Below the pieces are notes generated by a model, which ran no database searches, had not been told where the DNA came from, and worked only from the letters and a program-made list of their open reading frames with translations. A DNA stretch of 12,317 nt, from NCBI GenBank assembly GCA_913053815.1, contig CAJXGK010000025.1:1-12317 (forward strand), in the 5' to 3' direction. How positions within the stretch are numbered: the first letter of the stretch is position 1; each line of letters starts with the position of its first letter. Both the position numbers and the translations under genes were made by a program. This document shows positions 1 to 6,241 of the stretch, piece after piece. Source of the DNA: an uncultured Rhodanobacteraceae bacterium. Its GTDB lineage: Bacteria; Pseudomonadota; Gammaproteobacteria; Xanthomonadales; Rhodanobacteraceae.

Positions 1-672
1 CGGGGTGGGGCACAGCTACGCTACGAGGCCACCGTCGGGGCGGGTTTACCGATCGTCCAGACCCTGCGCGATTTGATCGACACCGGCGATGAACTGATTG
101 CCGTCGAAGGGGTTTTGTCCGGAACCCTGGCTTGGTTGTTCAATCGTTACGATGGCCGACAGCCCTTCTCGGAGCTGCTCGGTGAAGCGCATGCCCAAGG
201 CTACACCGAGCCTGATCCACGCGATGACCTGGCCGGTGTTGATGTAGCCCGTAAGCTGGTCATTCTGGCGCGTGAGGCCGGGGTTAGGATCGAACTTGAG
301 GATGTCGCGATTGAGAGCCTGGTACCCCCTGCATTAATGACGATTGATCGTGAGCAGTTCCTGCAACGTCTACCGGAACTTGATGCCGCGATGGCGGCAC
401 GTTACGCCCAGGCTAAAGCAGGTCATCGGCATTTACGCTATATGGCCAAAGTCGATCAGCACGGTGTAGCCCAGGTTGGGCTGGGCGAAGTCACCGATCA
501 GCATGCCTTTGCCCGACTGCGCTCTACCGATAACATCGTCCAGTTCACCACCCGTCGCTATTGCGACAATCCCCTGGTGGTACAGGGTCCTGGTGCGGGT
601 CCAGAGGTAACCGCCGCCGGGGTGTTCGCGGATCTATTGCGAGTGGCCGCCGGTTTGAGGAGGGGCCCATGA
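1..672 (+). CDS. thrA: Homoserine dehydrogenase domain, C-terminal part (probably of bifunctional aspartokinase/homoserine dehydrogenase ThrA); 5' truncated by window edge
   Basis: Homoserine dehydrogenase reduces aspartate semialdehyde to homoserine with NAD(P)H, the branch-point step to threonine and methionine. The reading frame is open from base 1, so 223 residues are visible and the start lies outside the window. Near the left edge is the family segment YEATVGAGLP (fragment residues 8-17). GYTEPDPRDDLAG (67-79) is followed by DVARK, whose Asp (about 81) and Lys (about 85) are the catalytic pair of the family. The end, with VTAAGVFADLLR, resembles the C-terminus of E. coli ThrA more than stand-alone Hom proteins, which usually carry a C-terminal ACT domain. 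The aspartokinase half, if present, is off-window, so the bifunctional call is inference. The stop overlaps the thrB start in an ATGA junction, which indicates one operon. Confidence 0.9.
   Translation, partial: RGGAQLRYEATVGAGLPIVQTLRDLIDTGDELIAVEGVLSGTLAWLFNRYDGRQPFSELLGEAHAQGYTEPDPRDDLAGVDVARKLVILAREAGVRIELEDVAIESLVPPALMTIDREQFLQRLPELDAAMAARYAQAKAGHRHLRYMAKVDQHGVAQVGLGEVTDQHAFARLRSTDNIVQFTTRRYCDNPLVVQGPGAGPEVTAAGVFADLLRVAAGLRRGP
658..663 (+). promoter_or_regulatory. Shine-Dalgarno site of thrB
   Basis: AGGAGG lies five bases before the ATG at 669, inside the end of the homoserine dehydrogenase gene. It decides the thrB start: the reading frame is open further upstream to 561, but that part lies within the preceding gene and has no comparable site. 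Confidence 0.8.
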
Positions 673-1601
673 AGATCCAGGCCATGGCCCGTGCCCCGGC
701 CAGTGTTGGTAATGTCGCGGTGGGTTTCGACATCCTCGGGCACACTATTGACGGGCCTTTTGATGAAGTCATCGTGCGCCGTGTCGATACCCCAGGAGTA
801 CGTATTATCGCTATCCATGGTGCTGACAGGCCGCTGCCACGAAAAGCTGCCGACAACACTTCAGGAGCCGCACTGCTGTCATTGTGTGCGGCTTTGAATC
901 CGAAGTTAGGATTCGAGATAGAAATCAACAAGGGCATACCCTACGGATCCGGGCTGGGAGGCTCAGCCGCATCAGCCGTGGCCGCACTGGTGGCCGCCAA
1001 TGAGCTGCTCGACACACCGCTCACCCGCCAGCAGCTCTATACGTATGCGCTGACCGGCGAGGCCGTCGCCAGTGGTTCGCGACATGGCGACAACGTTGCT
1101 CCCATGTTGCTCGGGGGACTGGTACTGGCAACTGCTGAGACACTGCTACGTCTACCGGTACCGGACTGGTTGTATGCCGTCGTCGTCCACCCACACTACG
1201 TTTTGGAAACCCGTCGGTCTCGCGAAGTGTTGGTCGACCCCTATCCATTGTCCCGCTACGTTGAACAGAGTACCCACCTGTCCATGATGCTGTTGGGGTG
1301 CTTTCGAGGTGATCCCGAACTGCTGCGTAATGGACTCGTCGATGTGCTGGTGGAGCCCCGCCGAGCGGCTCTGATTCCCGGTTTTGCTGAGATCAAAAAA
1401 GCGGCGCTTAACTCCGGATCATTGGGGGCCAGCATCTCCGGTGCCGGGCCCAGCGTCTTCGCCTGGTGCCGTGGTGCGGCGAGCGCCGCCATCGTTAAGA
1501 CGGCTATGGGTCAGGCATTTGCTGAACGGGGGCTCGCTAGTGAAGGCTGGATTTCCCCGGTCGCCGGTCCCCGCGCGGAGGTTGTCTCATGCGCTTCGTG
1601 A
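669..1601 (+). CDS. thrB: Homoserine kinase (GHMP kinase family)
   Basis: Phosphorylates homoserine to O-phosphohomoserine with ATP in the cytoplasm, the step before threonine synthase. At 310 residues it matches the usual size of about 310. The N-terminus carries the family segment with APASVGNVAVGFD (residues 8-21). The GHMP ATP-binding loop PYGSGLGGSAA is at 91-101, the HGDNVAP motif at 139-145, and the C-terminal glycine-rich motif GASISGAGP at 253-261. The ATG at 669 was chosen because of the AGGAGG site and the ATGA overlap with the upstream gene. The 3' end overlaps thrC by 13 bases, so the two are probably translationally coupled. No unusual substitutions were seen in the motifs. Confidence 0.96.
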   Translation: MKIQAMARAPASVGNVAVGFDILGHTIDGPFDEVIVRRVDTPGVRIIAIHGADRPLPRKAADNTSGAALLSLCAALNPKLGFEIEINKGIPYGSGLGGSAASAVAALVAANELLDTPLTRQQLYTYALTGEAVASGSRHGDNVAPMLLGGLVLATAETLLRLPVPDWLYAVVVHPHYVLETRRSREVLVDPYPLSRYVEQSTHLSMMLLGCFRGDPELLRNGLVDVLVEPRRAALIPGFAEIKKAALNSGSLGASISGAGPSVFAWCRGAASAAIVKTAMGQAFAERGLASEGWISPVAGPRAEVVSCAS

Positions 1602-2887
1602 GCACTCGGGGGCAGGCTCCGGCGGTGTCTCTGCCACAGGCTATCGCAGCCGGTCTTGCGGCGGACGGCGGATTGTACATGCCCCAACATCTTCCGGTCT
1701 TGAATCTTAGGCATTTTAGAGATGTGCAGACCCCCCCAGCGGTAACCGCCCGTTTGCTCGAACCGTTCTTTGCGGATCTACCGTTGCAGGCCGCGCTGCA
1801 GGATATTTGCAATGAGGCACTGCAACAACCGCTACCTCTGCGGACCATGGATACCCCCGGCGACTATCTCCTCGAATTGTTTCATGGCCCGACTCTAGCG
1901 TTCAAAGATATCGGCGCCCGGTTTCTTGCCGCATCACTGGCCCGCCTCCGTCCGCCCGCAGGAGCGTTACAGACCATTCTAGTGGCGACCTCCGGTGACA
2001 CTGGGGCAGCCGTGGCCGCCGCCTTTTACAAGGTTCCCGGTTTCAGAGTGGTCATTCTGTATCCCCAGGGTCGCATTGCGCCGCGCCAGGCCCACCAGCT
2101 TGGAGCCTTTGGTGAAAACGTATTGGCATTGTGTGTGGAAGGTTCCTTTGACGATTGCCAGCGCATGGTCAAGTCAGCCTTGCAAAACGCGGGGCCGGAT
2201 AGGCCGTTGAGTTCGGCCAACAGCATCAGTCTGGGCCGGCTACTGCCACAAATGGGTTATTACGCCTGGGCGGCTCTGCAACACCAGCGCGAATACCAAA
2301 GATTACTTTCATTCGTTATACCAACCGGTAATTTGGGCAACGCTTTGGCCTGTGTGCTGGCGCGCCAAATGGGCTTGCCAATCGGTAAGATCGTGCTGGC
2401 CACTAATGCCAACGACGTATTGCCACGCTTCTTCGCCGGGGGGAGCTATGTCCCCCAGACCAGTCAGCCGACTCTGGCTAATGCGATGGACGTGGGCGCA
2501 CCTAGTAACTTTGAGCGTCTACGATGGCTGTATGGGGACGACATGCTATTGCGCCGTGGGCTGAGTGCTTACGCGGTGAGTGATGCGGTCATCCGTGAGG
2601 TTATCAAAGCCAGTGCCACTCATACCGCCCCTCCGCCATGTCCCCATACCGCGACTGCCCTGCAGGTATTGTCACAGTTGCGCAAGCAAGGTGACACGCG
2701 TGACTACGCGGTAGTGGCCACCGCGCATGCGGCCAAGTTTGCCGAGGTGATCGAGCCACTGGTTGGCCATGCCATCGACACCCCGTCGCCATTGCAGCAA
2801 CTGCTGTCACGCCCTACAGAAAGTGAGCCTATGATTGCGCAGGACACGGCGCTGCAACAGCGCCTGCTGAGACTCGCCGCCCATTGA
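1589..2887 (+). CDS. thrC: Threonine synthase
   Basis: PLP-dependent enzyme converting O-phosphohomoserine to threonine and phosphate, the last step of threonine synthesis. It has 432 residues, typical of the proteobacterial ThrC class (about 430). The N-terminus has the family start MRFVSTRG and a later DGGLYMP segment (about 26-32). The PLP lysine is K106 in GPTLAFKDIGARF (100-112). The phosphate-binding segment ATSGDTGAAVAAAF is at 133-146. The ATG overlaps the thrB end and is preceded by GGAGG at 1577-1581, seven bases upstream. It is the last gene of the thr operon seen here. No clear intrinsic terminator follows. Confidence 0.96.
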   Translation: MRFVSTRGQAPAVSLPQAIAAGLAADGGLYMPQHLPVLNLRHFRDVQTPPAVTARLLEPFFADLPLQAALQDICNEALQQPLPLRTMDTPGDYLLELFHGPTLAFKDIGARFLAASLARLRPPAGALQTILVATSGDTGAAVAAAFYKVPGFRVVILYPQGRIAPRQAHQLGAFGENVLALCVEGSFDDCQRMVKSALQNAGPDRPLSSANSISLGRLLPQMGYYAWAALQHQREYQRLLSFVIPTGNLGNALACVLARQMGLPIGKIVLATNANDVLPRFFAGGSYVPQTSQPTLANAMDVGAPSNFERLRWLYGDDMLLRRGLSAYAVSDAVIREVIKASATHTAPPPCPHTATALQVLSQLRKQGDTRDYAVVATAHAAKFAEVIEPLVGHAIDTPSPLQQLLSRPTESEPMIAQDTALQQRLLRLAAH

Positions 2888-3242
2888 GTCGCACTGGAAT
2901 CCAACTATCGAACAGCCCCCATCATTGATCAGCCGACCTATTTAATGTGTGCTTCTGGTTCGAGCATCCCGAGTGCCGCGCTGCTCACTCTTCGGACCAG
3001 CACGCCGTAGCCTGGATACCACGAAGTGCAATCCGGGGACCCATCATTGCCCCGCTTATCCCGCCCGGATTTCGCTCACGCTTCATCCGGGCTGCGTTGG
3101 CTCGAGATGATACCAACAAGCGAGCTGATCGCCGGACAGGGGCTACAGCACAACGATGTTTGCATGAGTCGTACTTGGGCCAAAGGGGCCAACCAGGGCG
3201 GCGTGCTCGCCATCAAACAATCCGCAAAGGATCTGAGGAGTT
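2888..3242. other. Intergenic region between convergent thrC and cfa
   Basis: About 355 bases with no convincing gene. A 99-codon open frame at 2947-3246 has no ribosome-binding site and no recognisable protein character, and it runs across a palindromic repeat, so it was not called. The region holds an inverted pair of REP-like repeats (3006-3096). No hairpin followed by a T-run, the usual mark of an intrinsic terminator, was seen for either flanking gene. The REP pair could itself act in transcript 3'-end protection or termination, as REP sequences do elsewhere. Confidence 0.6.
3006..3096. repeat. REP-like palindromic repeat doublet (BIME-like), two 33-base units in inverted orientation
   Basis: Unit 1 (3006-3038, plus strand) starts CGTAGCCTGGAT and ends AATCCGGGG. 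Unit 2 (3064-3096) read on the minus strand starts CGCAGCCCGGAT and ends AAATCCGGG. Each unit folds into its own 7-bp hairpin (CCYGGAT with ATCCGGG); the stem in unit 2 is perfect and the one in unit 1 has a T-G wobble. The units are 25 bases apart and can also pair with each other. The GTAGCCCGGATGAAGC-type unit is a dispersed intergenic repeat that I recall from several gammaproteobacteria, often in this inverted layout between genes and mobilised by RAYT transposases. Genome-wide copy number cannot be seen from here. Confidence 0.65.
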
Positions 3243-4355
3243 CTAACGGGTTACTCGGAGCCCTCCTGGCACACCTTGTGGTGACAGGGTGAGCTGCCAC
3301 AACTGGTCACGACGGGCTCGAAATACAGCAGTCGAAGTTGCCAGATAGAAGTGCCACATGCGCTGAAACCGTTGATCATAGCGCGCGGCAAGCTCGGGCC
3401 AGGCCGCATCGAAGTTCTGCCGCCAAGCACATAACGTGCGGTCGTAATCCGTCCCAAAGTTATGCCAATCCTCGACTACGAACAGACCTTCCAAGGCCTT
3501 AGCAACTTGACTTGCCGCCGGAATCACCGAATTCGGAAAGATATATTTTTGAATCCAGGGGTCGGGCTGACTGGGTGAGTCATTGTTGCCGATGGTGTGC
3601 AGTAACAACAGCCCTTCAGGCTTGAGACAGCGGCGCGCCAACTCGAAATAGCCACGGTAGTTACGAGCCCCAACATGTTCGAACATGCCGATGGAGAAGA
3701 TGGCATCAAAGCGCTCGTCCAGTTTACGGTAATCTTGCAAGCGAATTTCCACAGGAAGGCCTTTGCAAAGATCTCGCGCGTAGCTGGCCTGCTCTGCGGA
3801 TATGGTGACTCCAACGCCCTCAATACCATAGTGCTCAGCAGCAAACTTTAACGCCTCTCCCCAGCCACAACCAATGTCGAGTACCCGCATACCGGATTTC
3901 AGCTGGAGTTTGCGGCAAGTAAGGTCGAGTTTAGCTTGCTGGGCTGCATCAAGGTTGTCAGCAGTCTGCCAGTAGCCGCAACTGTAAACTAGATACTTCC
4001 CCAGCATGGCCTGAAAAAGATCGTTACCAAGATCGTAGTGCTGGTGGCCAACCTCCCAGGCATGGGCTCCACGCTGCAGGTTGAGAAAACGAGCCCGCAG
4101 ATGAGCGACCAAGGTCTCGATATTGTGCAGCCGTTCCTCCAGACGCGCACTCTGCACCCGATAGAAAAAATCGGTCAGATCTTCCGCATCCCACCAGCCA
4201 TCCATATAGGCTTCACCGAGCCCCAGGGAGCCGTGATGAAAAACACGAGGGTAAAGCCGCAAATCGTGGACTTGAGGGTCACAGGGATTGGCGCCGTCAG
4301 GAACGATGCCAGCCTGATCTAAAAGGTGGGTAGCACGTGCTTGCAAATCTAGCAT
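3243..4355 (-). CDS. cfa: Cyclopropane-fatty-acyl-phospholipid synthase
   Basis: Transfers a methylene group from S-adenosylmethionine to cis double bonds of membrane phospholipid acyl chains, a membrane-hardening reaction linked to acid and stationary-phase tolerance. It has 370 residues against 382 in E. coli. The SAM-binding motif VLDIGCGWG is at 158-166, preceded by HYDLGNDLF (106-114). Active-site residues line up with E. coli Cfa at a constant offset of 13: C126 in YSCGYW (E. coli C139), E226 in GMFEHVG (E239), H253 in LLHTIG (H266) and Y304 in FGTDYDRTL (Y317). The enzyme therefore looks functional. The ATG at 4353-4355 is the family-like start; its ribosome site is weak. It is divergent from the hyf-like operon, and I see no convincing promoter for it in 4356-4470 on the minus strand. 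Confidence 0.95.
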   Translation of the reverse strand: MLDLQARATHLLDQAGIVPDGANPCDPQVHDLRLYPRVFHHGSLGLGEAYMDGWWDAEDLTDFFYRVQSARLEERLHNIETLVAHLRARFLNLQRGAHAWEVGHQHYDLGNDLFQAMLGKYLVYSCGYWQTADNLDAAQQAKLDLTCRKLQLKSGMRVLDIGCGWGEALKFAAEHYGIEGVGVTISAEQASYARDLCKGLPVEIRLQDYRKLDERFDAIFSIGMFEHVGARNYRGYFELARRCLKPEGLLLLHTIGNNDSPSQPDPWIQKYIFPNSVIPAASQVAKALEGLFVVEDWHNFGTDYDRTLCAWRQNFDAAWPELAARYDQRFQRMWHFYLATSTAVFRARRDQLWQLTLSPQGVPGGLRVTR

Positions 4356-4426
4356 CGGTAGTTCTCATCGAAGGCTATACCCATGAAGAATAGCACCATG
4401 TCTGGGGGGTTCTGCAAGACTAGGTA

Positions 4427-4454
4427 TTGACACATAACGCCCCCAATGTATGAT
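4427..4454 (+). promoter_or_regulatory. Sigma-70 promoter of the hyf-like operon
   Basis: A perfect -35 hexamer TTGACA (4427-4432) is separated by 16 bases from TATGAT (4449-4454), five of six matches to the -10 consensus. Transcription should begin near 4461, about nine bases before the riboswitch P1 stem. This gives a leader of about 155 bases ahead of the first hyf-like gene. The strong promoter fits control at the RNA level rather than by an activator. Confidence 0.8.
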
Positions 4455-4469
4455 CAAAACACAACTGAA

Positions 4470-4520
4470 GGGCGATGGAGTACCGCCCGGAATGTCCCAG
4501 TCGGGGCTGATGGCTCCTAC
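4470..4520 (+). ncRNA. Fluoride riboswitch aptamer (crcB RNA motif)
   Basis: The sequence and fold match the crcB/fluoride aptamer. P1 is GGGCG (4470-4474) with CGCCC (4484-4488), closing a loop that contains AUGGAG. A second stem pairs 4494-4498 with 4503-4507 (GUCCC with GGGGC, one G-U pair) around a 4-base loop. The hallmark GCUGAUGGCUCCUAC follows (4506-4520). GGAG in the P1 loop (4477-4480) can form the conserved pseudoknot with CUCC (4514-4517). The arrangement is the same as that of the structurally studied Thermotoga petrophila aptamer as I recall it. In this family fluoride bound with magnesium stabilises the pseudoknot and usually raises downstream expression. No gene lies between the RNA and the hyf-like operon except a short leader ORF, so the operon is the likely target. 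The call is from memory of the motif and needs a covariance-model search. Confidence 0.88.
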
Positions 4521-4565
4521 GAGATTTCATCTGGAGAGGTGCTATGACTCGTAGGCGATCCCTAC
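4516..4565 (+). promoter_or_regulatory. Putative riboswitch expression platform: two mutually exclusive helices around the leader-ORF start
   Basis: CCUACGAG (4516-4523) can pair perfectly over 8 bp with CUCGUAGG (4548-4555). The 24-base loop of this helix contains the leader-ORF ribosome site and ATG. Its first two bases belong to the aptamer pseudoknot strand (4514-4517), so this helix and the fluoride-bound fold compete. The segment GUAGG (4551-4555) can instead form a small hairpin with CCUAC (4561-4565). CUCC (4514-4517) is also complementary to the leader-ORF site GGAG (4533-4536). No T-run follows, so translational rather than terminator control is the better reading. The mechanism is inference from complementarity only. 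Confidence 0.55.
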
Positions 4566-4624
4566 AACATTATTTTTATCGGTTCCGTGTTCGTTTCTAC
4601 CCACGGAGCCGTTCGCATGGCTGA
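4544..4624 (+). CDS. Leader ORF (26 codons, arginine-rich) between riboswitch and hyfC-like gene
   Basis: A short ORF with ATG at 4544 is preceded by GGAGAGGTG (4533-4541), the best ribosome-binding sequence in the operon. It encodes 26 residues beginning MTRRRSLQ, of which eight are arginine, with no membrane segment or known motif. Its stop TGA (4622-4624) lies just inside the hyfC-like gene, whose ATG is at 4617, in another frame. Ribosomes translating it would pass through and melt the hairpin at 4581-4610 that covers the hyfC-like ribosome site. This suggests translational coupling: the riboswitch would control the leader ORF, and the leader ORF would control hyfC. The peptide itself may have no function. 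It could be chance, but the strong site and the stop/start overlap argue otherwise. Confidence 0.5.
   Translation: MTRRRSLQHYFYRFRVRFYPRSRSHG
4581..4610 (+). promoter_or_regulatory. Hairpin sequestering the hyfC-like ribosome-binding site
   Basis: GGTTCCGTG (4581-4589) pairs over 9 bp, with one wobble, with CACGGAGCC (4602-4610) around a 12-base loop. The right arm contains GGAG (4605-4608), the ribosome-binding site eight bases before the ATG at 4617. In this fold the site is hidden. The bases GGAGCC (4605-4610) are also complementary to GGCUCC in the aptamer (4512-4517), so a long-range contact is possible as an alternative. Confidence 0.55.
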
Positions 4625-5558
4625 CATTCTGCTGCAAATCGGACAAGTACTCACGGTGCTTTTGCTGGCGCCGTTGTTGCAAGGTTTCATCCATCGTTAT
4701 GAAGAGCGTTTGCAGCGCGCTACCGGGCCAAGTCTGCTGCAGCCTTATCGTGATCTGTTCAAGTTATTCGGCAAGCAGATCGTAGTTCCGGAGTCCGCCA
4801 GCTGGGTATTCTGGATTGCTCCGGTGGTGGCCTTCACCGCCATGCTGATTGTGCCGTTACTGATCCCGGTGCTGACTGATTTTCCGTTGCCGCTTTCGGA
4901 TATGGGTGACATTCTCGGCGGCGGTCTGATTCTCACTCTCGGTTCATTTTTCATCCATCTTGGGGCCATGGATTCAGGTAGCAGCTACGGTGGGATGGGA
5001 GTGAGTCGATCGGTACTTATCGGCATCCTGGCTGAGCCTATCCTGATTTTGGTTTTCGTCGGTATTACCTTGATGGCCGGTTCGATGCTGCCCTTTGTGG
5101 TGAACCACCTGTTGGTTCGTCAACCCGAGGTGTATTGGAGTCCCACCCACCTGTTTCTGGTGGTGGCCTTTTTCATTTTGTTGCTGGTCGAAACCGATCG
5201 CCTGCCGATCCACTCCAGCACCCATATTGAGGTGTACATGATTGAGGAGGCCCGGGTACTTGAGTACTCCGGACCGCTGCTTGGCTTGTTGCGGTGGGCC
5301 TCGATGATGAAGCAGTTCATTCTCTACACTATCTTCTGCAACGTATTCATTCTGCCTTGGGGCTTATCACATCTGGGCAGCTTCCCAGGTGTTATCGGCT
5401 CATTACTGGCCACTGTGATCAAGTTTGGCTTGGTCGCGGTGCTGGTGATCGTGGTCGAGACCGCGCAAGCGCGGCTACGTTTTTATCGTTACCAGGAACC
5501 GCTGGCAGCCGCCTTCGTGTTCGCATTACTGGCGATGATCGCCAATCAGGTGCGCTGA
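4617..5558 (+). CDS. hyfC: Hydrogenase-4 subunit C / HycD / NuoH-like membrane subunit
   Basis: Membrane subunit of the complex I/group 4 hydrogenase family that couples the soluble redox module to the ion-pumping subunits. It has 313 residues (E. coli HycD 307, HyfC 322) and is hydrophobic throughout. Family segments are GPSLLQPYRDLFKLFGKQ (37-54), YGGMGVSRS (124-132) with AEP at 139-141, and the acidic cytoplasmic loop ETDRLPIHSSTHIEVYMIEE (192-211) followed by LEYSG. ETAQARLRFYRYQE comes at about 281-294. The frame is open back to a GTG at 4587, but ATG 4617 is preferred because GGAG (4605-4608) precedes it and the protein start matches the family. It is the first main gene after the fluoride riboswitch and the leader ORF. 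HyfE follows after two bases. Confidence 0.9.
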   Translation: MADILLQIGQVLTVLLLAPLLQGFIHRYEERLQRATGPSLLQPYRDLFKLFGKQIVVPESASWVFWIAPVVAFTAMLIVPLLIPVLTDFPLPLSDMGDILGGGLILTLGSFFIHLGAMDSGSSYGGMGVSRSVLIGILAEPILILVFVGITLMAGSMLPFVVNHLLVRQPEVYWSPTHLFLVVAFFILLLVETDRLPIHSSTHIEVYMIEEARVLEYSGPLLGLLRWASMMKQFILYTIFCNVFILPWGLSHLGSFPGVIGSLLATVIKFGLVAVLVIVVETAQARLRFYRYQEPLAAAFVFALLAMIANQVR

Positions 5559-5560
5559 AT

Positions 5561-6241
5561 ATGCTGCATTTTGCTGTCAATCCCGTAGTCGCTTCAATTT
5601 TTGCCCTGCTGGCTATCGGTAGTCTGGTTCTTTCCTTCGTAATGCTTGGCTCACGCTGGCTGAAAGATTATCTGCACGCCTTCGCTCTGCAGTCCTGGCT
5701 GATCGCCGGTCTGTCGGCAACCATTGCCTGGGTGACCGGATTTCACGAGTTGTATTTCGTGGCCGTACTCACTGCGCTGTTCCGCGGTCTGGTACTGCCA
5801 TGGCTGTTGCTGCGCATTTTGCGACGCCTGCATGTAGATCGTGAATTGCATGAAGTGGTGCAGCCTGCAACGGCACTTTTGCTGGGTGCACTATCGGTGA
5901 TATTCGCCGTCGTGGTGGCCTATCGCATCGACCAGACAGCGAAGATCGACACTCAGATAGTCACCATGGCCTTGACAGTGATGCTCTCGGTGAAACTGAT
6001 TGGTTTTTTGGTGCTGGTGATTCGTCGTGAGGCAGTCAGCCACATTCTTGGCATCCTGCAGATCGAGAATGGCATTTTTCTGGGCTCGCAAATTTTGGTT
6101 CCAGGTATGCCGATGATGATTGAGCTGGTGCTGCTGTTCGATTTACTCGTAGCCGTTGCCTGTTTCGGAGTACTGGTGCGTTACCTGGTTGGCGTGGTGG
6201 GTGCCACAGATAGCAAGGCGCTAAGGCGCTTGACGGGATGA
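5561..6241 (+). CDS. hyfE: Hydrogenase-4 subunit E (HyfE)-like membrane protein
   Basis: Small integral membrane subunit with a NuoK-like C-terminal part, thought to form part of the proton path between the redox module and the antiporter subunits. It has 226 residues (E. coli HyfE 216) and is almost entirely hydrophobic. The diagnostic NuoK-type segment LGILQIENGIFL is at 163-174 with membrane Glu169, and a second membrane Glu188 lies in the next helix, like the paired glutamates of NuoK. The ATG at 5561 lies two bases after the hyfC-like stop. The frame is open upstream to 5294, but that part overlaps hyfC and lacks family likeness. Only a weak ribosome site is seen, so coupled translation is likely. 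The stop overlaps the next start (ATGA). Confidence 0.88.
   Translation: MLHFAVNPVVASIFALLAIGSLVLSFVMLGSRWLKDYLHAFALQSWLIAGLSATIAWVTGFHELYFVAVLTALFRGLVLPWLLLRILRRLHVDRELHEVVQPATALLLGALSVIFAVVVAYRIDQTAKIDTQIVTMALTVMLSVKLIGFLVLVIRREAVSHILGILQIENGIFLGSQILVPGMPMMIELVLLFDLLVAVACFGVLVRYLVGVVGATDSKALRRLTG

Noticed and set aside
2918..3049. Ten-base direct repeat CCCATCATTG at 2918-2927 and 3040-3049
   Set aside because: It is short, unrelated to the REP unit boundaries and could be chance. There is no sign of an insertion or target duplication.
2947..3246. A 99-codon plus-strand open frame between thrC and cfa
   Set aside because: It has no ribosome-binding site and no recognisable protein pattern, and it crosses the REP-like palindrome pair. 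It is most likely a chance open frame.
4470..4560. Other riboswitch classes considered for the leader (manganese yybP-ykoY, guanidine ykkC)
   Set aside because: The yybP-ykoY GGGGAGUAG core and the ykkC conserved boxes are absent, whereas P1, the pseudoknot strands and the GCUGAUGGCUCCUAC block fit the fluoride aptamer.
4587..4616. GTG at 4587 as an upstream start of the hyfC-like gene
   Set aside because: It has no ribosome site, lies in the left arm of the hairpin and would add ten residues not typical of the family. ATG 4617 with GGAG eight bases upstream is better.
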